From positions 1-12,578 of the forward strand of contig DAIOFH010000117.1 in the NCBI GenBank assembly GCA_036745875.1: a DNA stretch of 12,578 nt. Reading direction: 5' to 3'. Made by a program: the position numbers and the translations under genes. The number at the start of each line of letters is the position of its first letter. Within the stretch, counting starts at the first letter, position 1. Positions 1 through 6,029 of the stretch are shown in pieces. This DNA is from DAIOFH01 sp036745875. GTDB lineage: Bacteria; Planctomycetota; SZUA-567. The notes below the pieces were generated by a model. That model did not search any database and had not been told where the DNA came from. It saw nothing but the letters and a program-made list of their open reading frames with translations.

Positions 1-33
1 GCCGGTAATGATAACCACGCGCTTGTCAATCAT
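1..33 (-). CDS. Short-chain dehydrogenase/reductase (SDR), N-terminal start only
   Basis: Only the first 11 codons are inside the window, reading MIDKRVVIITG. This is the typical first beta strand of a classical SDR leading into the glycine-rich TGxxxGxG nucleotide-binding turn, so the product is probably an NAD(P)H-dependent oxidoreductase of about 250 residues. A clear ribosome binding site, AAAGGAGAG, sits just upstream of the ATG. The start codon lies inside the last codons of a small upstream ORF (26-178), which suggests translational coupling. The gene is divergent from the sigma-54 activator at 665. The substrate cannot be judged from this fragment. Family assignment rests on a short but characteristic stretch. 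Confidence 0.7.
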   Translation of the reverse strand, partial: MIDKRVVIITG

Positions 34-178
34 CGTTTTCTCTCCTTTCAGGATGTCTTGTTTTCTCTTTTAGACAGATCAACAACAATGCCAAAATTGA
101 AATACCGTAATCGGCCGCGAAGAAAAATAGATTCATTGCCAGTGAGAAAATCTCTTGAATAAACGTTAGTAGTTCCAT
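26..178 (-). CDS. Probable small membrane protein, 50 aa, overlapping the SDR start
   Basis: The minus strand from the ATG at 178 encodes 50 residues and stops with TGA inside the start region of the SDR at 33, an 8-base overlap. The product starts MELLTFIQEIFSLAMNLFFF, continues with a second hydrophobic run (ISILALLLICL, about residues 26-36), and ends in a charged tail (KEKTRHPERRENDD). This is the profile of one or two short membrane helices with a cytoplasmic tail. No good Shine-Dalgarno site is visible before the ATG, which lowers confidence, and codon use is more AT-rich than in the neighbours. The overlap with the SDR and the strong hydrophobic/charged partition support a real gene translated just before the SDR. 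I do not recognise a family. Confidence 0.45.
   Translation of the reverse strand: MELLTFIQEIFSLAMNLFFFAADYGISILALLLICLKEKTRHPERRENDD
79..92 (-). promoter_or_regulatory. Weak sigma-54-like -24/-12 element before the edge SDR
   Basis: On the minus strand this reads TTGGCATTGTTGTTGA. The GG of the -24 element and the G of the -12 element have the required ten bases between them, but the -12 box is TTGA instead of TTGC. Transcription would start near 67, about 34 bases before the SDR ATG. It lies inside the putative small membrane ORF, so either that ORF or this promoter may be a chance match. Confidence 0.22.
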
Positions 179-329
179 GAGTAGAAATGCCCAGCGGCAC
201 TTTCAACGTCAGGGAAGAGAGGATTTACACGCCTCTGTAAGAAAATAGCGAACAGCAAATGTGAAAAATAAAATAGAAATATTTTTGTGGTTCGGGATTC
301 CAGTCGGTAAAAACAGGTAAATAAGTCGA

Positions 330-392
330 TTTATTGACAAAAAAAAGACGAGCGGAATGAATCTGACAATTTATCGACATAAAATCATGACA
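330..392. repeat. Direct repeats TTTATYGACA, 40 bp apart, with extra TGACA copies
   Basis: TTTATTGACA at 330-339 recurs as TTTATCGACA at 370-379, exactly 40 bases apart, close to four helical turns. Further TGACA copies lie at 364-368 and 388-392. Sites on one DNA face upstream of sigma-54-type genes often serve as activator binding sites, so these may be enhancer or autoregulatory sites for R1 or for the divergent SDR. Function is inferred only from the spacing. Confidence 0.35.
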
Positions 393-613
393 AAACAACT
401 ATCCCTGCCGAAAATTACCGGCATATACGGACTTTTTCCACGACGAAGAAAAAAATATAAAATAACGCATTTTTCTGATGCATTCTTGGAATTTGTCATT
501 ATATTTCAAGTGTGATCTCATTATTTTTCTTTCATGACCGATGATTAGCACGCCAGTTGTAGAACACAGGGAAGAAATAGAAACATAACGCCATCTGATC
601 ATGAAATTGGGTA

Positions 614-635
614 TTGTCAATTCTGTGTCATTGTC
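614..635. repeat. Cluster of TGTC repeats just before the R1 start
   Basis: Within 22 bases, TTGTCA, TGTGTCA and TTGTCG follow each other at 614-619, 624-630 and 631-635, about 30 bases before the R1 start codon. They share the TGTCA/TGACA core seen at 335-392 and resemble the arms of the palindrome at 4420-4437. An autoregulatory binding site is possible but not shown. Confidence 0.25.
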
Positions 636-664
636 GTTTAGCAAAACGAATTGGGAGAATGAGG

Positions 665-2752
665 ATGACTTTTACTCCGGAATACGTGGAGCAGGTTAAA
701 AAGTGCTGGCACAAATATGTTGTAAACAATAAACCGATTCCCAAGACAGTGAACCAAGTCCGCCCGGAGGTGCTGGCCTCCTGGCGAAGATCGAAAGCTT
801 TTCGCGTCATTCCCAAACTTACCGCCGATCCGCACCTTTCGCCGGAAGACCTTGAGCGCGTCCTGGCGGAAAACGCCTTTTTCATGAAGATCGCCAATCC
901 CTATGTGGAAAACCTCTATTCGTATGTCCGGGACAGCAACTCCATGATCCACCTGACGGACAAAAACGGCTATGTACTGCAGGTGGTCACCGAGGACAAC
1001 CTCATCCGGCAGCTCGACACCATGAGTTCGGAGCGGACGGAGATTGGTTCGATCCGGAACGAGCAGTCCGTCGGCACCAACAGCACCACCGTCAGCCTTG
1101 TCCTGCAAAAACCGATGCAGCTCATAGGCGAAGAACACTATCTGGAAAGAAGCCACCCGTTTTTCTGCTGTTCCGCGCCGATCTTCGACAATTCCGAGGA
1201 TCTCGCCGGAGTGTTGACTATTTTCGGCCCGCGCTGCTTCTACCATTCACATTCCCTCGGAATGGTCTGCGCCGCCGCCGACGGCATCCAGGGGAATCTG
1301 CGAGTGCAGAAGGCCTACGACGCCCTCGCCCTCGCCAATCAAATCCTCAGCTCCACCATTGGCAGTCTTTCGTCAGCGATCATCATGCTTGACCAGGACC
1401 TACGCATTGTCCAGCACAACCACAACACGGTGAAAATATTCTGCTCCGTCGGCGACAGCCTTATCGGCTCGCGGATCGACAAAATCATCAAACTGTCCTC
1501 GCTGCCGGAACAGTTCCGCGGTTTTGACCGCGACGCGAATTCCTACGATTTCACGCTGGTCACCGCACAGGGGAAAAAGGTCAACGTGGCGCTTACCGTC
1601 AAGGTGGTCACAAGCAAGTCGAGCGGGGACAAGATGACGGTCCTCATCTTCGAGGAACAGGAGCACATCCACCAGCTGGTGACCAAGGTCAGCGGATTTT
1701 CCGCAAAATACACCTTCGACTCGCTAATCGGCGATTCCGAGGTAATCAGGTCGGTCAAGCTCATGGGCATGAATGCCGCCAAGGGGACCTCGAACGTATT
1801 GATACTCGGCGAAAGCGGCACCGGCAAGGAGCTGCTCGCGCAGTCCATCCACAACGCGAGCGACAGGGCGAACGGTCCCTTCGTGGCCGTCAATTGCGGC
1901 TCGATCCCGAAGGACCTTATTGAAAGCGAACTGTTCGGCTATGAAGGCGGCGCTTTCACCGGGGCGCGAAAAGACGGCTGCCCGGGCAAATTCGAGCTCG
2001 CGCACGGCGGAACGATTTTCCTCGATGAAATCGGCGACATGCCGTTCGAGCTTCAGGTGTCGCTGCTGCGGGTGTTGCAGAACAGGCAGATCATGCGTAT
2101 CGGCGGCAAATACCTGCGCAAGATCGACGTGCGCCTTGTCGCAGCCACCAACAGCAATCTTTTCGAGGCGGTCAGGCAGAAGAAGTTCCGCAGCGACTTG
2201 TTCTATCGCCTCAATGTTTTCAACATTTCCCTGCCCCCGCTTCGCGAGCGGGTGGAAGACATCATAATCCTTGCCCGGCATTTCATGCAGTCCTACAGCC
2301 GCTCGATGAACAAGGACGTGCACAAGATAGACGACCACGCGCAAGAAATATTGCGCAAGCACACATGGCCCGGAAATATACGGGAACTGGAGAACCTCAT
2401 AGAGCGAGCCACCAACCTGGCGCAGGCCGACACCATCACCATCCACGAATTCCCGCCCGATCTCCTGAACCAAAACATGGGGGCCCAGCTTCAGGCAATC
2501 TTCCCGGTGGTGCAGGACATGTCGTTCGGAAGCGACTTCACCATGTCCCTTCCCGTCGCCTCTCCCCAGCGCGGCGGCGGCAAAACGCCGCTTTCACCGG
2601 AGATCAGGGAATACAACAGCATCATCGACGCGCTTGAACAGGAAAAAGGCCATGTGGACAGCGCCGCCATCACTTTGGAAATGCCGCCGAGAAAGCTCTA
2701 CCGCAAAATCAAGAAATACAAGATCGACCTGAAAAACTATCGCCGCTGGTAG
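665..2752 (+). CDS. Sigma-54-dependent transcriptional activator, AcoR/DhaR type (R1)
   Basis: A 695-residue enhancer-binding protein that would activate RNA polymerase-sigma-54 using ATP. The N-terminus carries the AcoR-type signature RPEVLASWRRS (about residues 33-43), followed by a GAF-like sensor (about 60-205) and a PAS-like domain (about 235-335). The AAA+ core has Walker A GESGTGKE (382-389), the sigma-54 contact loop GAFTGA (429-434), Walker B GGTIFLDE (448-455) and the arginine-finger region FRSDLFYRLNVF (508-519). A Fis-type helix-turn-helix (about 659-687) binds DNA. I chose the ATG at 665 because GGGAG at 653-657 lies 7 bases before it; an ATG at 659 and a TTG at 614 are also in frame. 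Relatives respond to acetoin, dihydroxyacetone or other small metabolites bound by the GAF domain; the ligand here is unknown. The gene converges on the VOC gene with only 6 bases between stop codons. Confidence 0.93.
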   Translation: MTFTPEYVEQVKKCWHKYVVNNKPIPKTVNQVRPEVLASWRRSKAFRVIPKLTADPHLSPEDLERVLAENAFFMKIANPYVENLYSYVRDSNSMIHLTDKNGYVLQVVTEDNLIRQLDTMSSERTEIGSIRNEQSVGTNSTTVSLVLQKPMQLIGEEHYLERSHPFFCCSAPIFDNSEDLAGVLTIFGPRCFYHSHSLGMVCAAADGIQGNLRVQKAYDALALANQILSSTIGSLSSAIIMLDQDLRIVQHNHNTVKIFCSVGDSLIGSRIDKIIKLSSLPEQFRGFDRDANSYDFTLVTAQGKKVNVALTVKVVTSKSSGDKMTVLIFEEQEHIHQLVTKVSGFSAKYTFDSLIGDSEVIRSVKLMGMNAAKGTSNVLILGESGTGKELLAQSIHNASDRANGPFVAVNCGSIPKDLIESELFGYEGGAFTGARKDGCPGKFELAHGGTIFLDEIGDMPFELQVSLLRVLQNRQIMRIGGKYLRKIDVRLVAATNSNLFEAVRQKKFRSDLFYRLNVFNISLPPLRERVEDIIILARHFMQSYSRSMNKDVHKIDDHAQEILRKHTWPGNIRELENLIERATNLAQADTITIHEFPPDLLNQNMGAQLQAIFPVVQDMSFGSDFTMSLPVASPQRGGGKTPLSPEIREYNSIIDALEQEKGHVDSAAITLEMPPRKLYRKIKKYKIDLKNYRRW

Positions 2753-2758
2753 GCTTCT

Positions 2759-3220
2759 CTAGCTGTCGCCTTCGATGAGTTCTATGTTCGTCCCGTCGGG
2801 GTCCTTGAAGTAAATGAATTTCCAACCGTCCAGGGGACCCTTGTTGATGACAACGTAATCCGGCGAGACGAAACATACTCCCTGCGCCCGCAATTCGGCC
2901 ATGGCGGCCTCGATGTTCGAGACGCGGAACGCGATATGCACCTGCCCCACGGCGTTGATCGGTTGGCCGTAGTTGTTCGGTTGCCGGGGGGAGTGGAACT
3001 GGATCAGTTCCAGAGTCGCGTCCGAGCCGGGGACGGCGAAGAAGGCGCATTCGATGATGGCTCCGGGGACGCCGAGCCGTTCCCCGCGCGAGGTGATTTT
3101 CTCTTCGCGCTTGAGCAGCTCAAGGCCGAGGATGTCGCGATAGAATTCTATGCTTTTCTCAAGATCGGAAACAGTGATGCCAGGATGCACCATTCCAACC
3201 ATTCCGGTCATTCCCGCCAT
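2759..3220 (-). CDS. VOC/glyoxalase-fold metalloenzyme
   Basis: A 153-residue vicinal-oxygen-chelate protein with two beta-alpha-beta-beta-beta modules. The usual four metal ligands can be placed: H12 (in VHPGITV), E71 (in TLELIQF), H95 (in VHIAFRV) and E147 (in NIELIE). Such proteins act on small carbonyl, dioxygenase or epimerase substrates; closest in appearance are lactoylglutathione-lyase-like and methylmalonyl-CoA-epimerase-like members, but the substrate cannot be decided here. The ATG at 3220 has GGGAG six bases upstream on the minus strand. Upstream the SDR at 3399-4187 ends in its own hairpin terminator, so this gene is probably transcribed separately. A role in handling reactive dicarbonyls alongside the acetoin-type dehydrogenase is conceivable. 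Confidence 0.82.
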   Translation of the reverse strand: MAGMTGMVGMVHPGITVSDLEKSIEFYRDILGLELLKREEKITSRGERLGVPGAIIECAFFAVPGSDATLELIQFHSPRQPNNYGQPINAVGQVHIAFRVSNIEAAMAELRAQGVCFVSPDYVVINKGPLDGWKFIYFKDPDGTNIELIEGDS

Positions 3221-3312
3221 TTAACTCTCCCGAAACAGATATGTTCTGACAGTTATATCATGCAATGATTAGTAATTATAGTAACCGCGAACCGGTCCGC
3301 AAGATCAGACGG

Positions 3313-3344
3313 AAAAATGATGCGCACAGTCCCCGGCTGCGCAT
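3313..3344 (-). terminator. Intrinsic terminator of the BudC-like SDR gene
   Basis: ATGCGCA at 3320-3326 pairs with TGCGCAT at 3338-3344 around an 11-base loop. On the minus strand the hairpin is followed within two or three bases by TTTTT (3317-3313). It lies 55 bases past the stop codon at 3399 and would separate this gene from the VOC gene downstream. Confidence 0.6.
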
Positions 3345-3398
3345 AGCCTCCCTGCACGCATCATCCGGAAAGGATAAACCCTACTGGTTCCGCATATC

Positions 3399-4187
3399 TT
3401 ACACCAGGGTCATGCCGCCGTCGATCATGACAATTTGGCCGGTCATGTAATCGGAGTCGGCGGAGGCGAGGAACAGGCCGGTGCCGGCGATGTCCTCGGG
3501 GGTGGCGGCTCGTCCGGAAAGAATGCCTGCCGAGAAGTCCTGCATGGCTTGTCCCTCGGCGCTGCTGGAGCCGATCGCCAGCAAATCCTTGTCCAGCTGT
3601 TCCCAGAGAGGGGTAGCGACTACGCCGGGTCCGAAGCCGTTGACGGTAATCCCGTATTTTGGCGTCAATTCCCGTGCGCCCGCCTGGATCAGGGCGACGG
3701 TGACGAATTTGCTCGCAGAATACGGGGTGAAATCGGGAAAGCCCTGGCGTCCGGCCATGGAAGTGGTGTTGATGATCTTGCCGCCGTGCCCCTGTTTTAT
3801 CATCTGTTTCGCCGCTTCCTGCATGCCAATAAGGCAGCCGAGCGCGTTGACTCGCATGATGGCGTTCCAGTTCTCCTCGGTGACGTCGAGGAATTTCATC
3901 GGTTTGTTGAAGCCGGCGTTGTTGAACATGACGTCTATCTTGCCAAACGCTTTGACCGCTTCTTCGATCATGCCCTTGACCTGGGCCCGCTCCGCCACGT
4001 CCACCGCTACTCCGATGGCCTCGCCGCCCTTGTCCTTGATGGCCTGCGCTGTGGCCTTGGCTTTCTCGCCATTAAGGTCGGCGATGACGACCTTTCCTTC
4101 TTCGGCAGCTATACGTTCGGCAATTGCGCGACCGATGCCTTGCGCGGAGCCGGTAATGATGGCTACTTTGCCTGTCATTCTCTTCAT
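3399..4187 (-). CDS. SDR family oxidoreductase, acetoin/diacetyl reductase (BudC)-like
   Basis: A 262-residue classical SDR. Visible are the nucleotide-binding TGSAQGIG (12-19), D37 at the end of the second strand (favouring NAD(H)), NNAG (89-92), N114, and the catalytic S143, Y156 and K160 (YSASK). The C-terminal half (ITVNGFGPGVVATPLW, then DSDYMTGQ and IDGG) strongly recalls diacetyl/acetoin reductases that interconvert diacetyl, acetoin and 2,3-butanediol; polyol dehydrogenases such as sorbitol dehydrogenase are also close. The ATG at 4187 is preceded by AGGAG with 7 bases spacing; an in-frame TTG at 4205 is less likely. A strong sigma-54 promoter lies about 90 bases upstream, and two AcoR-type activators flank the locus, which supports acetoin, diol or related carbonyl metabolism. 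Family is certain, substrate is not. Confidence 0.88.
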   Translation of the reverse strand: MKRMTGKVAIITGSAQGIGRAIAERIAAEEGKVVIADLNGEKAKATAQAIKDKGGEAIGVAVDVAERAQVKGMIEEAVKAFGKIDVMFNNAGFNKPMKFLDVTEENWNAIMRVNALGCLIGMQEAAKQMIKQGHGGKIINTTSMAGRQGFPDFTPYSASKFVTVALIQAGARELTPKYGITVNGFGPGVVATPLWEQLDKDLLAIGSSSAEGQAMQDFSAGILSGRAATPEDIAGTGLFLASADSDYMTGQIVMIDGGMTLV

Positions 4188-4287
4188 GGTTGTGCTCCTT
4201 CTCAATCTGGGTTTTGAATGATGTTATCGAACTTGCCGCTTGAAAAAATTGATCCAGTGGTGAAATGAAAATCTGAAATCACAAAAA

Positions 4288-4303
4288 GCAATGCGCTTGC
4301 CAA
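4288..4303 (-). promoter_or_regulatory. Sigma-54 (-24/-12) promoter of the BudC-like SDR
   Basis: The minus strand reads TTGGCAAGCGCATTGCTT. Against the consensus YTGGCACGRNNNTTGCW nearly all fixed positions match, with GG and GC separated by exactly ten bases. Transcription would start near 4276, giving a leader of about 89 bases before the ATG at 4187. Sigma-54 promoters need an enhancer-binding activator, and two such genes (665 and 6030) are in the window. Confidence 0.75.
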
Positions 4304-4665
4304 AAATGCAAAATGTCGCGAAGAGCCCTATTTATGGCTTGTTTTTTGGACAGTTTCCCTTATCCGGCGAGTTCGATTGCGCGGAATATGTATCCGAGGG
4401 TAACAGTGCCGGGAAAAAAGACACACTAAAGTGTGTCAAAAGGAACCGACTGCACGTCGGATACGCTGTTTTCGTGATGTTCCGTTTCAGGCGTCCAATC
4501 AAACGAAGATGTACAGGAATAAGTAGGAGCACAGTACTCAATTCATATTGCGTATTTTTTATCTATGGTGTGTCATGCAGACGCATTACGGTTATTTATC
4601 CGGCATAAGTTAATAAGTGTATAAAAAGAAAATCCGGGGTTCATGCCTCTGTGCTCTCTCAATAC
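4304..4665. other. Divergent regulatory region between SDR and iron-type alcohol dehydrogenase
   Basis: No convincing gene is present. The region holds the nested inverted repeats at 4390-4464, a further copy of the GTGTGTCA half-site at 4568-4575 (about 120 bases before the predicted alcohol dehydrogenase transcription start), and a small inverted repeat CCGAC/GTCGG at 4446-4460. Its size and content suit shared control of two divergent sigma-54 promoters. Confidence 0.6.
4390..4464. repeat. Nested inverted repeats, candidate shared enhancer (UAS)
   Basis: Outer arms GTATCCGA (4390-4397) and TCGGATAC (4457-4464) are perfect reverse complements. Inside them lies a perfect palindrome, GACACAC (4420-4426), TAAA, GTGTGTC (4431-4437). 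The two symmetries are centred within about 1.5 bases of each other. The inner palindrome is about 150 bases upstream of the predicted SDR transcription start and about 260 bases upstream of the alcohol dehydrogenase start, the range where sigma-54 activators bind. On the minus strand the inner hairpin is followed by TTTTTT, so a terminator role is an alternative. Confidence 0.5.
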
Positions 4666-4681
4666 TGGCAATGAGTTTGTT
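4666..4681 (+). promoter_or_regulatory. Sigma-54-like promoter of the iron-type alcohol dehydrogenase
   Basis: TGGCAATGAGTTTGTT has GG and the -12 G at the correct ten-base distance, with TTGT in place of TTGC. Transcription would start near 4692, about 100 bases before the chosen ATG at 4791. The divergent SDR has a stronger promoter of the same class, and both would share the palindrome between them. Confidence 0.42.
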
Positions 4682-4790
4682 TGACTGTTATGGTCACGAG
4701 TGCGAATCGTAATAAGAAGTTTTCCATTTACTTCCACCATCAAGTCACGGAGCGGAAATGAAAAATGTCCTGTCGGTAAAAGGAGGGAGA

Positions 4791-5912
4791 ATGGCGAGGA
4801 GCCAGACCGTTCTCAAATCCGGACTCCACCGCTACGACAACTGCAGGGATTTCATCAATGATTTCGAAATCGGCGGGAATGATCTCATTCTTGCCGACCG
4901 TTCGATATTCAACCCGTATTTCGGCGAGCTCCCGATTTCCGCCGAGATTCTCTTTCAGGCCACCGGCGGAAACGGCGGTTCCCTGCAGACCGTGTCGCTG
5001 AAGATCGCCTCCGGCCTCACCGCCGGCTGTTCACGTATCATTGGCATAGGCGACGGCGTGGTGATGGATATGGCCAAAGTGCTGTCACTGAGGAACGGGT
5101 TGCCTGCCGCCCGTTTCGGTCGGAAAAACGGCGGACTGGCGAAAGATCGGGAGTTGATCCTTGTTCCCGCCGTCTGCGGCATCAGCAGCGAAGTGACCAC
5201 GCCGTCATTGTTGGAACTTGGCGACAGTAATCCCGATCTCGCGACAGCCATCAGGTCGGTCCACGCCGATTCGATCGCCATGATCCCGCAGCTTATAGAA
5301 GGCCTTTCCTATCCCCAGTTTATCGGAGGGGCGGTGGATACCCTGGTCCACGCCGTCGAAGCGCTGGCTTCGCCCGCAGGGTCTTCTATTACCCGCTTGT
5401 TCGCCTTCAAGGCAGTGGAAATCCTTGTCGCCGCATTGCAGGCTATCGCCGCCAATGGACCGATGGTTCGTATCGGCTTGCTGGCAGACTTTCTTGAAGC
5501 CGCCAATTATGCCAATATCGCGTTTGAAAACGCCGGCGCCGGTCCGGTCCATGCGATAAGCGCTCCGCTCCGGGAGCGGTATCATGTTCCTCATGGCGAG
5601 GCGAACAGGATTTTTTTTGCACCGTTTTTCGAAATGTACATGTCGAAAAAAAGCGCCGCCCAGACCCTCTCGGATCTGAATGAAATGCTGGGGTCAATGA
5701 TGGGATGCGCCACGGACGAAGCGTATGCCGCACTGGAAGATCTGTTGGAGCATGTGTTACCCCGCAGGCGATTGCGGGAATTCGGCGTTGTGCGCAGCGA
5801 ATTGCAGAATTTCACCTGTCACATAGTGTCCAAACAACGGAGATGCCTTGGGAATTCCTATGTAACATTTGACGCTGACGATATTTATGCGATTTCCCAT
5901 CGCGTCTTTTAG
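4791..5912 (+). CDS. Iron-containing alcohol dehydrogenase, 4-hydroxybutyrate-dehydrogenase-like
   Basis: A 373-residue group III (iron-activated) alcohol dehydrogenase, reducing an aldehyde or ketone or oxidising an alcohol with NAD(P)(H). The four metal ligands of the family are present: D183 and H187 (in AVDTLVHAVE), H254 (in GPVHAIS) and H268 (in HVPHGEAN). The cofactor loop is GIGDGVVMD (85-93) where the family usually has GGGSxxD. Length matches 4-hydroxybutyrate dehydrogenases, and the start AVDxLxHxxE stretch is similar, but substrate is a guess. I chose the ATG at 4791 because AGGAGG (4781-4786) stands 4 bases before it; an upstream in-frame ATG at 4758 with a GGAG five bases before it would add 11 residues. 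A sigma-54-like promoter lies upstream. The activator R2 follows 117 bases downstream in the same direction. Confidence 0.85.
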   Translation: MARSQTVLKSGLHRYDNCRDFINDFEIGGNDLILADRSIFNPYFGELPISAEILFQATGGNGGSLQTVSLKIASGLTAGCSRIIGIGDGVVMDMAKVLSLRNGLPAARFGRKNGGLAKDRELILVPAVCGISSEVTTPSLLELGDSNPDLATAIRSVHADSIAMIPQLIEGLSYPQFIGGAVDTLVHAVEALASPAGSSITRLFAFKAVEILVAALQAIAANGPMVRIGLLADFLEAANYANIAFENAGAGPVHAISAPLRERYHVPHGEANRIFFAPFFEMYMSKKSAAQTLSDLNEMLGSMMGCATDEAYAALEDLLEHVLPRRRLREFGVVRSELQNFTCHIVSKQRRCLGNSYVTFDADDIYAISHRVF

Positions 5913-5956
5913 CTGGGCCTGGTGTATTATCGCTGTTACGGCGCTTACGGAATGCG

Positions 5957-5962
5957 TATAAT
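5957..5962 (+). promoter_or_regulatory. Possible -10 box (TATAAT) for activator R2
   Basis: A perfect TATAAT stands 67 bases before the R2 ATG, but no good -35 hexamer is found at 16 to 18 bases upstream. It could give R2 its own sigma-70 transcription independent of the alcohol dehydrogenase in front of it. No terminator is visible between the two genes, so read-through is also possible. Confidence 0.3.
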
Positions 5963-6029
5963 CGAATTGATGTAAAATCCGCTTTCAATAAACGGAGCTG
6001 TCGGAGGTTCCAAAAAGGGAGGGCGATTA

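Larger units (their letters stand above)
179..664. other. AT-rich divergent intergenic region
   Basis: This gap between the minus-strand small ORF/SDR and the plus-strand activator R1 has no convincing gene. It is much richer in A+T than the coding DNA. It contains a small inverted repeat (TGCCG at 406-410 and CGGCA at 419-423), another at 218-222/232-236 (AGAGG/CCTCT), and repeated TGACA/TGTCA pentamers on both sides, listed separately. I see no clean -35/-10 pair with proper spacing for R1: TTGACA at 334-339 has only ATGAAT at the expected -10 place. Confidence 0.6.

Noticed and set aside
334..362. TTGACA at 334-339 as the -35 of an R1 promoter
   Set aside because: The hexamer at the right distance is ATGAAT, a poor -10, and the leader would be about 300 bases.
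399..644. 81-codon open frame on the minus strand in the AT-rich gap before R1
   Set aside because: Its composition is unlike a protein, there is no ribosome binding site, and it covers probable regulatory repeats.
3435..4221. Long plus-strand frames opposite the BudC-like SDR
   Set aside because: They are antisense shadows caused by GC-rich codon positions of the real gene; the SDR frame carries all catalytic motifs.
4366..4380. A second sigma-54-like site on the plus strand (CCGGCGAGTTCGATTGC)
   Set aside because: GG and GC are separated by 11 rather than 10 bases, which sigma-54 does not tolerate well.
4291..4608. 105-codon open frame on the plus strand in the divergent regulatory region
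   Set aside because: No Shine-Dalgarno site, no recognisable motif, and it runs across the sigma-54 promoter and the palindromes.
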